Source of the DNA: Bolinopsis microptera
Lineage: Eukaryota > Ctenophora > Tentaculata > Lobata > Bolinopsidae
Direction: 5' to 3'
NCBI RefSeq assembly: GCF_026151205.1
Contig: NC_087076.1
Location: 9,526,902 to 9,586,901 of the forward strand
DNA: 60,000 nucleotides
The notes beneath the pieces were generated by a model. It saw nothing but the letters and a program-made list of their open reading frames with translations, made no database searches and had not been told where the DNA came from. Position numbers and translations under genes: made by a program. The stretch's first letter is position 1, and every line of letters begins with the position of its first letter. Below, piece after piece: positions 50,601 to 60,000 of this stretch.

Positions 50601-53600
50601 TTACATAAGAACTTACCGGATTGCCTTTTTCATTACTATACTGGACGAAAAACTAAAAAACAATAATTGGGTATCCGAACCGGATTTCCCCGCAAAAATG
50701 CCCAACACCGAACCGGACCGGATTTCCAATCGGTCCCCAACCGTCAACTCTAAGCTACCCTGAATTAAATAGTTCTCACTTGAAGATAGAAAGAATGCTC
50801 TTCTGAGGTTTCATGTCAGATAACCAATCGAAGGTAATGTTGGACAGACCAGGAAGGAGAGACCGACTCAGTAAATCTAGAACTTTGTCTTTCAAATCTT
50901 CAGCTAAGGTGACCTGGCACAAGCATTAATCAATCTGCCGTGCTTTTAAGAAATGTTTTGGGAAATTTAAAATCAAAGAGAAAAAGAGGCTTGGGTAACG
51001 AATTATTTTGAATACCTAATGACAATCACTACTTGACGAATTTCAAGTTGATTTGTTTAGCCGTGATATAACCAGTGTGGACCCAAAACTAATCAAAATG
51101 CCATATCAATCCTTATCAAGATAATCAAGTGCGAAGACAAGTAATTTGAAGAAACTTACAAATAGTGCAACACCTTTACCAGCTCGAGCCAAACCGTTAA
51201 CCAGTTCTCTAGAGGCCCCCTCTCCGATACCCAAAGTGAACACTCTCCCTTCCTTTTTGTACTTTCCAACCATCTCCACCGACTCCTGTCATAAATAAAG
51301 TTGAAACTACTTCATACATATACGTATATTTCTACATTTCGTCGCAAAACTATTTTGTAATCAGTTTATTAATTAAGCTGAAAAAGTTGATCTTACCGAT
51401 GGTCTTGACACATGACCATCAGTTAGAACGAATATCTGTCGCTCACATCCGTCCCCAACTTTCTGTTTGAAGATCGTTTCCAACGGCTCATAAACCCTTG
51501 TGCCTCCACCTAAAATAGGGTCGTAGAGTAATGAGTATATCCAAAACTAATTATTCTGGTGTCATTTTATAACCGTTAATTTCGTCATCCTCAAATACGG
51601 TCAAACGCGATAAACAATAAGTATTAAGTACCTAGGCAACCTCAACAACTCTGGATAAGGTTTGATATACAATATATACATTGCAATAGATCACTATTTA
51701 CTATTTACTGGGGGTTTAAACCACATTTTCTCTCATCCCCATCCCCAAATCCAAATTTGTCGTTATTTTTGAGGCGAGATAGTATCTGACGGTCATGAGG
51801 AGAAAGATACATGATAACAGGTAACCACCCACAATATTTTACCTGCTCTCATGTTATCAGTGTAAGCTCGAGCGTCCGCCAGAGTTTTGTCGTTGTACGG
51901 CTGAACTGACTCAAACAAGAAATCGAAACTAGCGTTGAAGCTGCAGATGTTAAACATGCAGTCTGAAGGAAGGGAGGCTAGGAAGATGTGGAGGGCTTCC
52001 TTCGCTTTCTCGATACTCCGCCCCATCATCGAACCTGATCTGATATACATGAGATCAATACACTGCGATGTATTTTAGACCGTGATCTACCACGAAAATT
52101 CGTAGATCTATAGTAGTATTCAAGACACATATATTTGCTAACAGTAAAAAAAGAAGTTCAGTTTCGTAAAACAAACCGGTCAACAAGGAAGATCATCTCA
52201 GACTGATAGTCGACAGCAGGGAACTCAGGAACCAGTGTCACCATAGCTGCAACCTCACCCTTACTCGTCTCCTCAATCAATATCTGGGATGAATAGCGCA
52301 CATGATATGATAATACATTTCTCGACAGCAAACACTGATATATGATAACCTATACGGTAATGGAACACTCGCAGATACGACTTATCAGTCAGATCTATCT
52401 TTAAATTTATCCTGTTAAAACTCTTACCCGGGCACCGAAAGATTTCCCTGTCACAGTGCTTACAAATACTATCTGTTCCTCTTCAAAGGCTGTGCGCTCC
52501 AGAGTCAAAGAGCCCGTGCTGAATACAGTTAATTGAAAGGGTCTTATTACTCATTGAATAAAGGTTATTTAAGGGTACTCTCTTCAATTGATAGAAGCAA
52601 ATGTAAAGACGGACAAGACAGTGAGAATTCGCAATTAACAGACTCAGAGACTCAGAAACATACCTGAAATAAAAACCATCCTCGTCCACAGCGTCTCCGG
52701 CGACAAATTCTATTTCATGCGGGTCAGCTTCTGTATTAAATGCTACAGTTTGGCGAACTTTCATTGTTATCTCCACATCTAACGCTTTATCCAGGTCTAC
52801 CAACTAAATTGGAAGTTATCGTCACAATTAAAGTGCGGCTATACCAAAAGCGAAAGTAACTCATATTGGAATCGAACCTACTAGCATGCATGCATGCCGG
52901 CCGTATTATTGGCGCGCCGCACACTCTACAATTAAAATATAATTCTTGCGCGTTACAAATATGCCGAAATATCTCACCTCTCAAAAGCGGAAGCAAATTG
53001 TTAATCGCTGTTGAATGGCTCTTCACTCCTAAACATTTAACAGTTTTGCATGTTAACATCATGAAAACCAACATACCTGATCAGCAGCTGTCTTCTCAGC
53101 ACAATCATTGGGCGGACTAGAATACTGTGGAGCAACTGTATTTGGTATGCTGAGCTTCACCGCGCTATTCTCTATTGGTAGCTCGCAAACGTATTTCAAC
53201 TCAATAACCGTGATACTGTTCGGCGCAAGTTCCCCCAACTGAGGTTTCATTCAGTAAATTTCTAAAATGAAATAAAGACGATCAATAAGCACTTGCATGT
53301 CAGCATGATTTAACTAGACTAAAGAAAATTGAATCGCGGACCCGTTAAAATGCACTATAATTATATAATTCTTAATTGTATCAAAGTTACAACACTATTT
53401 ATTATACATTCTATAATAAGACTCATATGACAGGTCTTGTCGCAGCTAGTTGAGTTCACTTGTTCCATATATATATCATGTGTACCAGAAACCTTTTGAT
53501 CGAATATAAATAGATAAAAGTAAGTTGGATGACTGAAAATACTCACAGCTAATTGGTAAAGATCAGGTTTAAACTCTGTCAAAAGAAAAGCAGTTCTGTT

Positions 53601-54695
53601 GTCCCCCATAGCCAGATCATCTTCATCAATATCTGAAGCTGTCGCATTATCACCCTTCTTTTTCACTTTTCCCTCAATCAAAACCCCTGAGATAAATATT
53701 AGCCACTTAAAGGAAAGGTTTTGTGACTAATCAATGATAGATATTATCCAGTTATAGATTGCCACGCAAATCTTCTAAAGAGAGTGATCCTAATATATTT
53801 GTTAATAAAACACCGATGAGCTAGATTAAACGTACAATACACAGTCTAAATGTAGTAGACGATGTACAATACACAGTGCAAATGTATTAGACGATTTACA
53901 ATACACAGTCTAAATGTAGAAGACGATGTACAATACACAGTGCCAATGTATTAGACGATTTACAATACACAGTCTAAATGTAGAAGACGATATACAATAC
54001 ACAGTGCAAATGTATTAAACGATGTACAATACACAGTGCAAATGTATTAAACGATGTACAATACACAGTGCAAATGTATTAAACGATGTACAATACACAG
54101 TGCAAATGTATTAAACGATGTACAATACACCGTCTAAATGTATTAGACGATGTACAATACACCGTCTAAATGTATTAGACGATGTACAATACATAGTGCA
54201 AATGTATAAGACGATGTACAATACACAGTGCAAATGTATTCACATACCGTTACTCTCAGCAGTGAAATAATGTACAGCACCGCCTTCTTGTATAGGGAAA
54301 ATGTAAGTAGCTTCCAGTGTATCATCCATCAAGTTCACATAGCTCTGTTTTATAGTGTAGTGTCCAATATGGTTTATAACCTGAGGTAAAATGTAGAGTT
54401 AGCAAAGTTTTAGAGGTTGTAGAAAATGATGAAATTATTTAGCTGAATCCTGCGAAGAGCAGATTTCAGCACAATATTTAAAACTGTTAGGTTTTTACAA
54501 TAAGTACAGAATCTAAGATTGAGTAGAAAATGTAAATAAGGAAACTTTACCAACGAAAAGGCTATTATGATATGAACATACCTCGACGAAAACTTGGCAT
54601 TTCTCGAGATAAAGAGGAAGACAAAAGCCATCATGAATGGAGACTAACCCACATTCAACATCGTCAAATGTAGTGTAGGTATTCTTGAACGGCAT
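47662..54695 (-). CDS. VIT and VWA domain protein, VWA5A-like (right copy)
   Basis: The second copy of the gene, inverted. ATG at 54,695 and the TAA complement at 47,662-47,664. The same 21-exon plan can be followed: exon 1 is 54,582-54,695 and the last codons lie at 47,665 onward. The MIDAS residues, VIT blocks and C-terminus are all retained. The span is 2.7 kb shorter because the Penelope-like and SINE insertions are missing. Coding differences from the left copy are few: one Ala codon missing and L to S in the Ser/Ala-rich exon (48,656-49,054), R to K in the LFRGKPY block, and three changed codons in the tiny exon 12. The frame is open, so both copies look functional. Whether they are paralogues or alleles cannot be told from one window. 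Confidence 0.86.
53833..54240. repeat. 32-bp minisatellite in intron 2 (right copy)
   Basis: The reverse complement of the left-arm array, about 408 bp, with the same series of TGCACTG and TAGACTG variants. Confidence 0.9.
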
Positions 54696-55107
54696 ACCTA
54701 CCTAAACGATCATTTTGTGCATAAAACTAGCTGAAAAGTGTGGACAAGAGAATATATCATCATTACGACCACCCACGTGCAAATTACGTAAAATGCAAAA
54801 GATTGCATAGTAAGGGCCATAGTAACCAATGTCATGGTAACGAGGATTGTTACACGCACGTGCACGTGCAAAGATTTGCGAGCGCCATTTTGATCGGTTT
54901 TGTGGTAATTACATTGTGTTTAATGTGTTTTACATTTAATTCGGCTGTATCTTCGGTTGTGACGGATATTTTTTGATGCGATAAAAACTGACTACCAAAG
55001 ATAGATAAAAATAATATTACCTTCTTCCCTGTGACCACGGGCTTTCCACGTGCAAATCAGACGAGAAATAGGAAGTTAGGTAAAAACCAAAAGGTTACAT
55101 AGCAACG
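54696..55107. other. Upstream region of right VWA gene and end of arm
   Basis: It matches the left arm up to position 54,930 (the mate of base 1); beyond that no comparison is possible. E-boxes (CACGTG) lie near 54,773, 54,855-54,866 and 55,047. No gene is seen; a 78-codon frame here is not supported. Confidence 0.45.
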
Positions 55108-56849
55108 GTGTGTAACATAGCAGCGGCTGGAATACTTGACTCTATTCATCTTACCAGGGAGAAGAACATTTCTTATAAACCATGAGGAGATAATTACAAA
55201 GAAAAGTTTAATGTGGGAGCAAGCAAGAAATGGTATAAGATAACGTGGGCTGTCAAGGAGTAGAGAGGAATGAATATTAGAATCTAGGGGGAATACGGTG
55301 TTCATGGACCTAGTCGTGGAGAGAAGAATTGGGAGAAAGTAAGTCATGATGAGAGAATAGAAGAGAAACATATGATTATGATAATTGTAGTTGATGTGTG
55401 GGGTGCATGGAGAGTGGAGGCTTAAGGGGGCATACACCAAAACAGTGGTTTGTGCCGTCCAGACCAAATGACCTCATAGGCAGTTCAGTGACCTTCTAGC
55501 GCACCGTTTCCACACCAAAAAAAATTATTTTGAGAATACCCATTTTTGTAATCGAGCATTTCCTGGTTGAGAGTGCAATTTTCGGAAAAAATTATTTTGC
55601 GGTTGAGACGCTATAAGTTAATCATTTCTTGCGGTATCGGGTTGAAATTTTGCTCGCCGTTTATTCACATCTATTTCAAGGTATGTGTAAAATCTTGATA
55701 TCGTATCTAAAAAGGCTGGTGTGTTATGAATTTTTAAAGTCAAAAAGCTAAAATTGTCCTTTTCAGGCCTATTTTAACAAAAAGACAGTCAGGGAAGATC
55801 GGATTGATTTGATGCTTGACATCAAATTGTTCTCTGAATTCTGGCGCAGTTTTTGATGCCCTCAAAAATGTTTTTACTCATTCAGCTTCAGATCTATTGG
55901 ACCTCAAAGCCAAACAACAAATTTAGGCACATTTTTTGTTTTTAATATTTACTGATTTTTCTAAAATTTTGATAGGAATGTGCTAGTGACTTTTTGAAGG
56001 GTGCAAAATAACCGCAACTAGCACATTTATGTATGAGTTATGAACAACAAAACACCCTAAAATGCTTCCCTTTGAAGTTATGGGAGAAAATGGGATTTTT
56101 TGGCTTTGCAGATAAAAAATCACATTTTCTCCAATAACTTCAAAGGGAAGCATTTAAGGGTGTTTTGTTGTTCATAACTCATATATAAATGTGCTAGTTG
56201 CGGTTATTTTGCACCCTTCAAAAAGTCACTAGCACATTCCTATCAAAATTTTAGAAAAATCAGTAAATATTAAAAACGAAAAATGTGCCTAAATTTGTTG
56301 TTTGGCTTTGAGGTCCAATAGATCTGAAGCTGAATGAGTAAAAACATTTTTGAGGGCATCAAAAACTGCGCCAGAATTCAGAGAACAATTTGATGTCAAG
56401 CATCAAATCAATCTGATCTTCCCTGACTGTCTTTTTGTTAAAATAAGCCTGAAAAGGACAATTTTAGCTTTTTGACTTTAAAAATTCATAACACACCAGC
56501 CTTTTTAGATACGATATCAAGATTTTACACACACCTTGAAATAGATGTGAATAAACGGCGAGCAAAATTTCAACCCGATACCGCAAGAAATGATTAACTT
56601 ATAGCGTCTCAACCGCAAAATAATTTTTTCCGAAAATTGCACTCTCAACCAGGAAATGCTCGATTACAAAAATGGGTATTCTCAAAATAATTTTTTTTGG
56701 TGTGGAAACGGTGCGCTAGAAGGTCATTGAACTGCCTATGAGGTCATTTGGTCTGGACAGATTTGGTGTATGCCCCCTTAAATGTGTAAATTTTGTTAGG
56801 TATAAACGTGTTGATATGTATATGTGCATTTCTTGACTGTGTACGAGAC
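55108..56849 (-). mobile_element. Clean LINE 5'-leader fragment split by a foldback element
   Basis: 55,108-55,421 and 56,782-56,849 together match the array LINE leader (for example 31,590-31,940). The first block starts CGGCTGGAATACTTGAC and the second ends GACTGTGTACGAG. Unlike the array copies it is free of random indels and is close to their consensus. Both ends are truncated, and no target duplication is clear. Confidence 0.75.
55426..56777. mobile_element. 1.35-kb foldback element with TTAA flanks
   Basis: A nearly perfect inverted repeat of two arms of about 670 bp meeting near 56,101, with ends GGGGGCATACACCAAA and TTTGGTGTATGCCCCC. TTAA lies on both sides (55,422-55,425 and 56,778-56,781), and the uninserted array copies have one TTAA at this place. 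TTAA is the target of piggyBac- and Sola3-type transposases; these termini do not settle which. No transposase frame is present, so it is non-autonomous. The arms differ by a small extra block near the left end (ACAGTGGTTTGTGC) and a few bases. Confidence 0.88.
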
Positions 56850-56989
56850 AACCCATTCGGACAACCCTCCAGTCGCCGGATACAGCAGCAGTTGGTCAAA
56901 CTCACTGGTTGACTACTCGCCATCCAGATGGTCAGATATCTGATAACCCTTCCGGCTCCACAGATGAACTCAACGAAGTAACGAAGTAA
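56837..56989 (+). other. Short open frame of unknown origin
   Basis: A 50-codon frame just right of the LINE fragment with a less AT-biased composition (RQPIRTTLQSPD, then ISDNPSGSTDELNE). A good donor, GAA|GTAAGT, overlaps its end at 56,985. It could be an exon cut off by the insertion, or a remnant of another element. Family not recognised. Confidence 0.25.
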
Positions 56990-57563
56990 GTAATTATCAT
57001 GATCACGAATGTACTGTCAGAAACGTCAAAATAAAACATGATGACAATTAAATTTCTACACACTTGCAATGAGCACACAAATAATGATTATACACAAATT
57101 TTGTTGTAAATATTTACACTGCTGTTTTGATAGTAACTATGATATATATATATGATATATACATATGATATATATATATGATATATACAAACAAACAATC
57201 GTTTACTAAATTATTATGAGATAACCTGCATTCTATTATTGTCTGAAAAACTCTGATCGCACTGATTAATTAAAACTATGCATGCAATTAGAGCGGAAAT
57301 TACAGGAAATACGCATTTTTCCATAAAATACGCCTCTGATTATGCAAATTACAAATTGGTTTATTAAAATCTGGAAGATAATATAAAAAATCTGTTTAAA
57401 GCTTGTATATTGTTTATTATATTACATATTTACATGATTCTGAAATCATATTATATATGATTATATAAGTTTGTACAAATATTATATACAAACTTTTTAA
57501 AAGCCAAATAATTTAATTAAAGTTAGATGCCCATACGAGTACACGGTTGTGTAATTCAAATTC
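56990..57563. other. AT-rich intergenic DNA with ATATGAT repeat
   Basis: No gene is seen. A microsatellite of TATATGATATATA type occupies about 57,140-57,187. Confidence 0.6.
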
Positions 57564-59003
57564 TCATTCTGTGTTGTTGTTATCAAACTTCTTGAGACGG
57601 GCTCTGAAAGAAAGAAGCAAGTATTACTTCTGCTAATTTTTTCAATATCCGTCACATATTTATGTAAGATCGAATACGCCGTAACGAAGTTTTACAAAAA
57701 TAGAAAATTACGCAGACACAACCTTTAGTACCAATCATAACGGTGAACGGAAGTTATGATAAAAATTCAGACACACAGTTACAAAAATTTGCAAACAAAT
57801 TATCTCAAAACTCAAAACTCAATACTAGAATTTAGGAAAGTGCGGTTTTCACCGGCGTGACAATATATATATAAGAAACATGAGGTCATGATAAGAAGTG
57901 AGGTCATGATAAGAAGAAGTGACTTCATGCTTGGTAGTGGTGATGTAATACGTGTTGGAATATTGATATAATTTATAAATTACTTACTGTCGTAACTCCT
58001 CCATTGTTTTGGGCTTACTTTGGTTAAAACCTTGCTGAAATAATGACAAAGGTTACCAGTAGCAACCCAATGATTTAAGAAACACCGGTTTAAAATAAAA
58101 CACATACAAATCTTGACATTTGACTGTCAAATGACTTATAATTTGACTGTCAAATGACTTATAAATATATATTATGGACTTCTTGGAGACATTTTCTAAC
58201 ATGACGGTCCGTGACAAAGCAGCATTATTAAACAAGATGACCAGCTACTCTCTATCAATATTAACAACCTACCAGAACCCTGGGAGTTGAGTTTCTGTTG
58301 TACCTCCTCTGATCTGATAGTATCTGTAAAGTTAGGGTGAGGTTAAAGCTTTTGATACTTGATAAGGTGAATGAGAAAAAAAAACGTTCACGATTAAAGT
58401 ATGGAACGTGATGTATTGATTGCTCAAAGTGAACACAACATACTATCGCTGTTAAACTTTTGTGCCGGTTGAACAATGATTATAGCGGCATATAAATTAT
58501 AAATTAACGAGAGAGACACCATTCACTCCAGTTGTATTCAAGAGCTACTCATAATTTCAAACTTTAAACGATAAACACAGCAATAGATAGCAAATTAATA
58601 GAACTTTCAGCAGAGCAGACATACACAATCAATTAAAGCACGGCTTCTAAAATGGTTGCTCCGAATGCCCTGAAGTGTTCTTAAATAAGGGAGTAACACA
58701 ACATGTTGTGTAAGAATGTCATGTTTACATCCATATGATATACCATGTGATATAGCTATACTTGATCACAGAACGATTAGCAAATCAACTAACCTGCGTA
58801 CGGGCATGCCTCAAGCTGGTATTTCCAGTATTTCCAGTATTCCCAGTATTCCGAGCTCGATTATTAGGGGGGATTCTTGGGAGTTTAGAGGTACTTCTAG
58901 CTGGTGTGATAGTAGGTCCAGCATTAGGGGAACATCTAGGGAGTTTAGAGGTAGCTCTTGCTGCGGGGGCTTTAGTAGCAAACAATCTTCCTCTGCCAGA
59001 CAT
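57564..59003 (-). CDS. Small basic protein of unknown function, four exons
   Basis: Read leftward: exon 1 59,003-58,794 (210 nt, phase 0), exon 2 58,323-58,273 (51 nt), exon 3 58,034-57,988 (47 nt), exon 4 57,603-57,564 (40 nt, ending TGA). All borders are GT-AG with polypyrimidine acceptors, and the phases agree, giving 348 nt or 115 residues. It starts MSGRGRLFATKAPAARAT. It contains a duplicated motif (ATSKLPRCSPNAG, then STSKLPRIPPNNR), a GNT x4 run, and a C-terminus MEELRQARLKKFDNNNTE that may form a short amphipathic helix. It is rich in Arg, Ser and Pro with no membrane segment, so probably largely disordered. I do not recognise the family. The gene model rests on splice signals alone. 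Confidence 0.6.
58104..58165. repeat. Short direct repeat of a palindrome, in intron 2 of the small gene
   Basis: Two adjacent copies of ATTTGACTGTCAAATGACTT, each containing the palindrome TTTGACTGTCAAA. The purpose is unknown. Confidence 0.6.
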
Positions 59004-60000
59004 AGCTGCTGAATGATGATGAAAAGCTTATAATTTGGAGATATAAAATGATAATAACATTAAATAAAAATAGATCAAAATGTTGCATAGGCTCTACTAT
59101 ACATTCAAATGATCTCAAGTTCTATGCGGAGTGATGAAGACATTCATGTACACTTTTCAATACCATATCAGAGTTTAACACAAACATATAGTAGTGGCTG
59201 TAGTGAAGGTGAATAAGGGAGCAAAAGCAAAAGCAAAAGCAGTCTATAATAGTGGTATCTCCCTTCCCACAGGATCTGGATAACGAGGGTTAAAAGTATC
59301 TGGGAATACTAGAAGCCAATGATAGTATCATATAAAGAGATGATAGTATTAGTTGCAAAGGAGTATATTATCGTTATATTCAAGAGGTCGGATATCTGAG
59401 CAATGAGAAAATAGAAGCATTGGAACATTGAAACAGTTCATTTTTGCAGATAAATACATCTTCATTATATAATATTTCTCTCATGTTCAAGTTCTATATT
59501 ATTTTCGCTAAATAATATACAGATCTGACTAGCAAATTACTTCTCAAGGTCAACAAGCAGAACAGTAGTGGTCTACAGGTTTCTAACTTCAATAAAACAC
59601 AAGTTTTTTGATTAAATATAATCATTAATCCGTAATAATTCTATACCAATTTCTACAAAAATAGCTTGAATCTTAAATATGCTCTTAAACATGCTTGCAC
59701 AATGCACACCAGCCATAATGTTGATAGACTGATTGTTAAGAGGAACTTGCTATTCATTGCACTATACCTGTTTTAGACATAGTGAGTGTTCTATAATCAC
59801 GTAACATGCTCTGAACAGAGTTATAGGAAATAATATGTGATATAATAGTTTATTAATAGATTGGCACTTGAATAATTCGTCTGATTGTTCAACCTTGAAG
59901 AATGGAAGATAGCTGGGAGGGGGCTTGTAATTAATAATCATGGTGATTAGCCCTGATTAGCCCTAATATTCAACACTTGGACTCAAATTGATCATTAATT
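59004..60000. other. Right flank, no gene seen
   Basis: AT-rich DNA upstream of the small gene. It contains a short GCAAAA repeat at about 59,220-59,240. No element ends or long frames were recognised. Confidence 0.55.

Noticed and set aside
54740-54976. 78-codon frame upstream of the right VWA gene (and its 60-codon left mate at 9-191)
   Set aside because: It lies in the promoter region, antisense to the gene, with no domain.
55057-55467. 136-codon - strand frame as a gene
   Set aside because: It runs from host DNA through the LINE leader fragment into the foldback element: a chance frame over three different sequences.

Overview
The window is animal nuclear DNA, AT-rich. The main gene has many short GT-AG introns. 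It is surrounded by metazoan-type mobile DNA: a Penelope-like retroelement with a GIY-YIG endonuclease, an APE-type LINE, a tRNA-derived SINE, TIR MITEs and a long foldback element. A cnidarian or another early-branching invertebrate would fit, but nothing here fixes the taxon. There is no sign of prokaryotic or viral gene organisation.

Layout. (1) 1-12,510, left arm: a complete 21-exon gene for a VIT + VWA domain protein (VWA5A-like) on the + strand (236-9,976), then non-coding DNA. (2) 12,511-13,617: DNA found only on the left side. (3) 13,618-45,604: about 32 kb of repeats. A unit of about 11.73 kb recurs about 2.7 times head to tail, and each unit is itself an inverted dimer of a half-unit of about 5.86 kb. 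Symmetry centres lie near 15,622, 27,361 and 39,066 (type alpha) and 21,507, 33,267 and 44,992 (type beta). Each half-unit carries an APE-RT LINE facing tail-to-tail the 3' end of a GIY-YIG (Penelope-type) coding region, and ends at the beta side in a 1-kb palindromic core between AT microsatellites. (4) 45,605-54,930, right arm: the reverse complement of the left arm, with a second apparently intact copy of the VWA gene on the - strand (54,695-47,662). (5) 54,931-60,000: single-copy flank holding a LINE fragment split by a 1.35-kb TTAA-flanked foldback element, and a small four-exon gene of unknown function on the - strand (59,003-57,564).

The whole is therefore a very large palindrome: VWA gene, inverted-repeat array, inverted VWA gene. 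The arms differ by insertions. The Penelope-like element, the SINE and a 425-bp block are only in the left arm; a 156-bp block is only in the right. They are thus not one molecule read twice. Either this is a real inverted duplication, or two alleles were joined head-to-head through a palindromic array.

The array copies differ from one another mostly by scattered single-base insertions and deletions. The arms, and the detached LINE fragment at 55,108-55,421, read cleanly. The array is best seen as long-read sequence that was never polished. Its broken frames are probably mostly sequencing error, and the underlying LINE and GIY-YIG frames may be far more intact than they look. All exon boundaries and element ends were read by eye; no alignment or database search was run.
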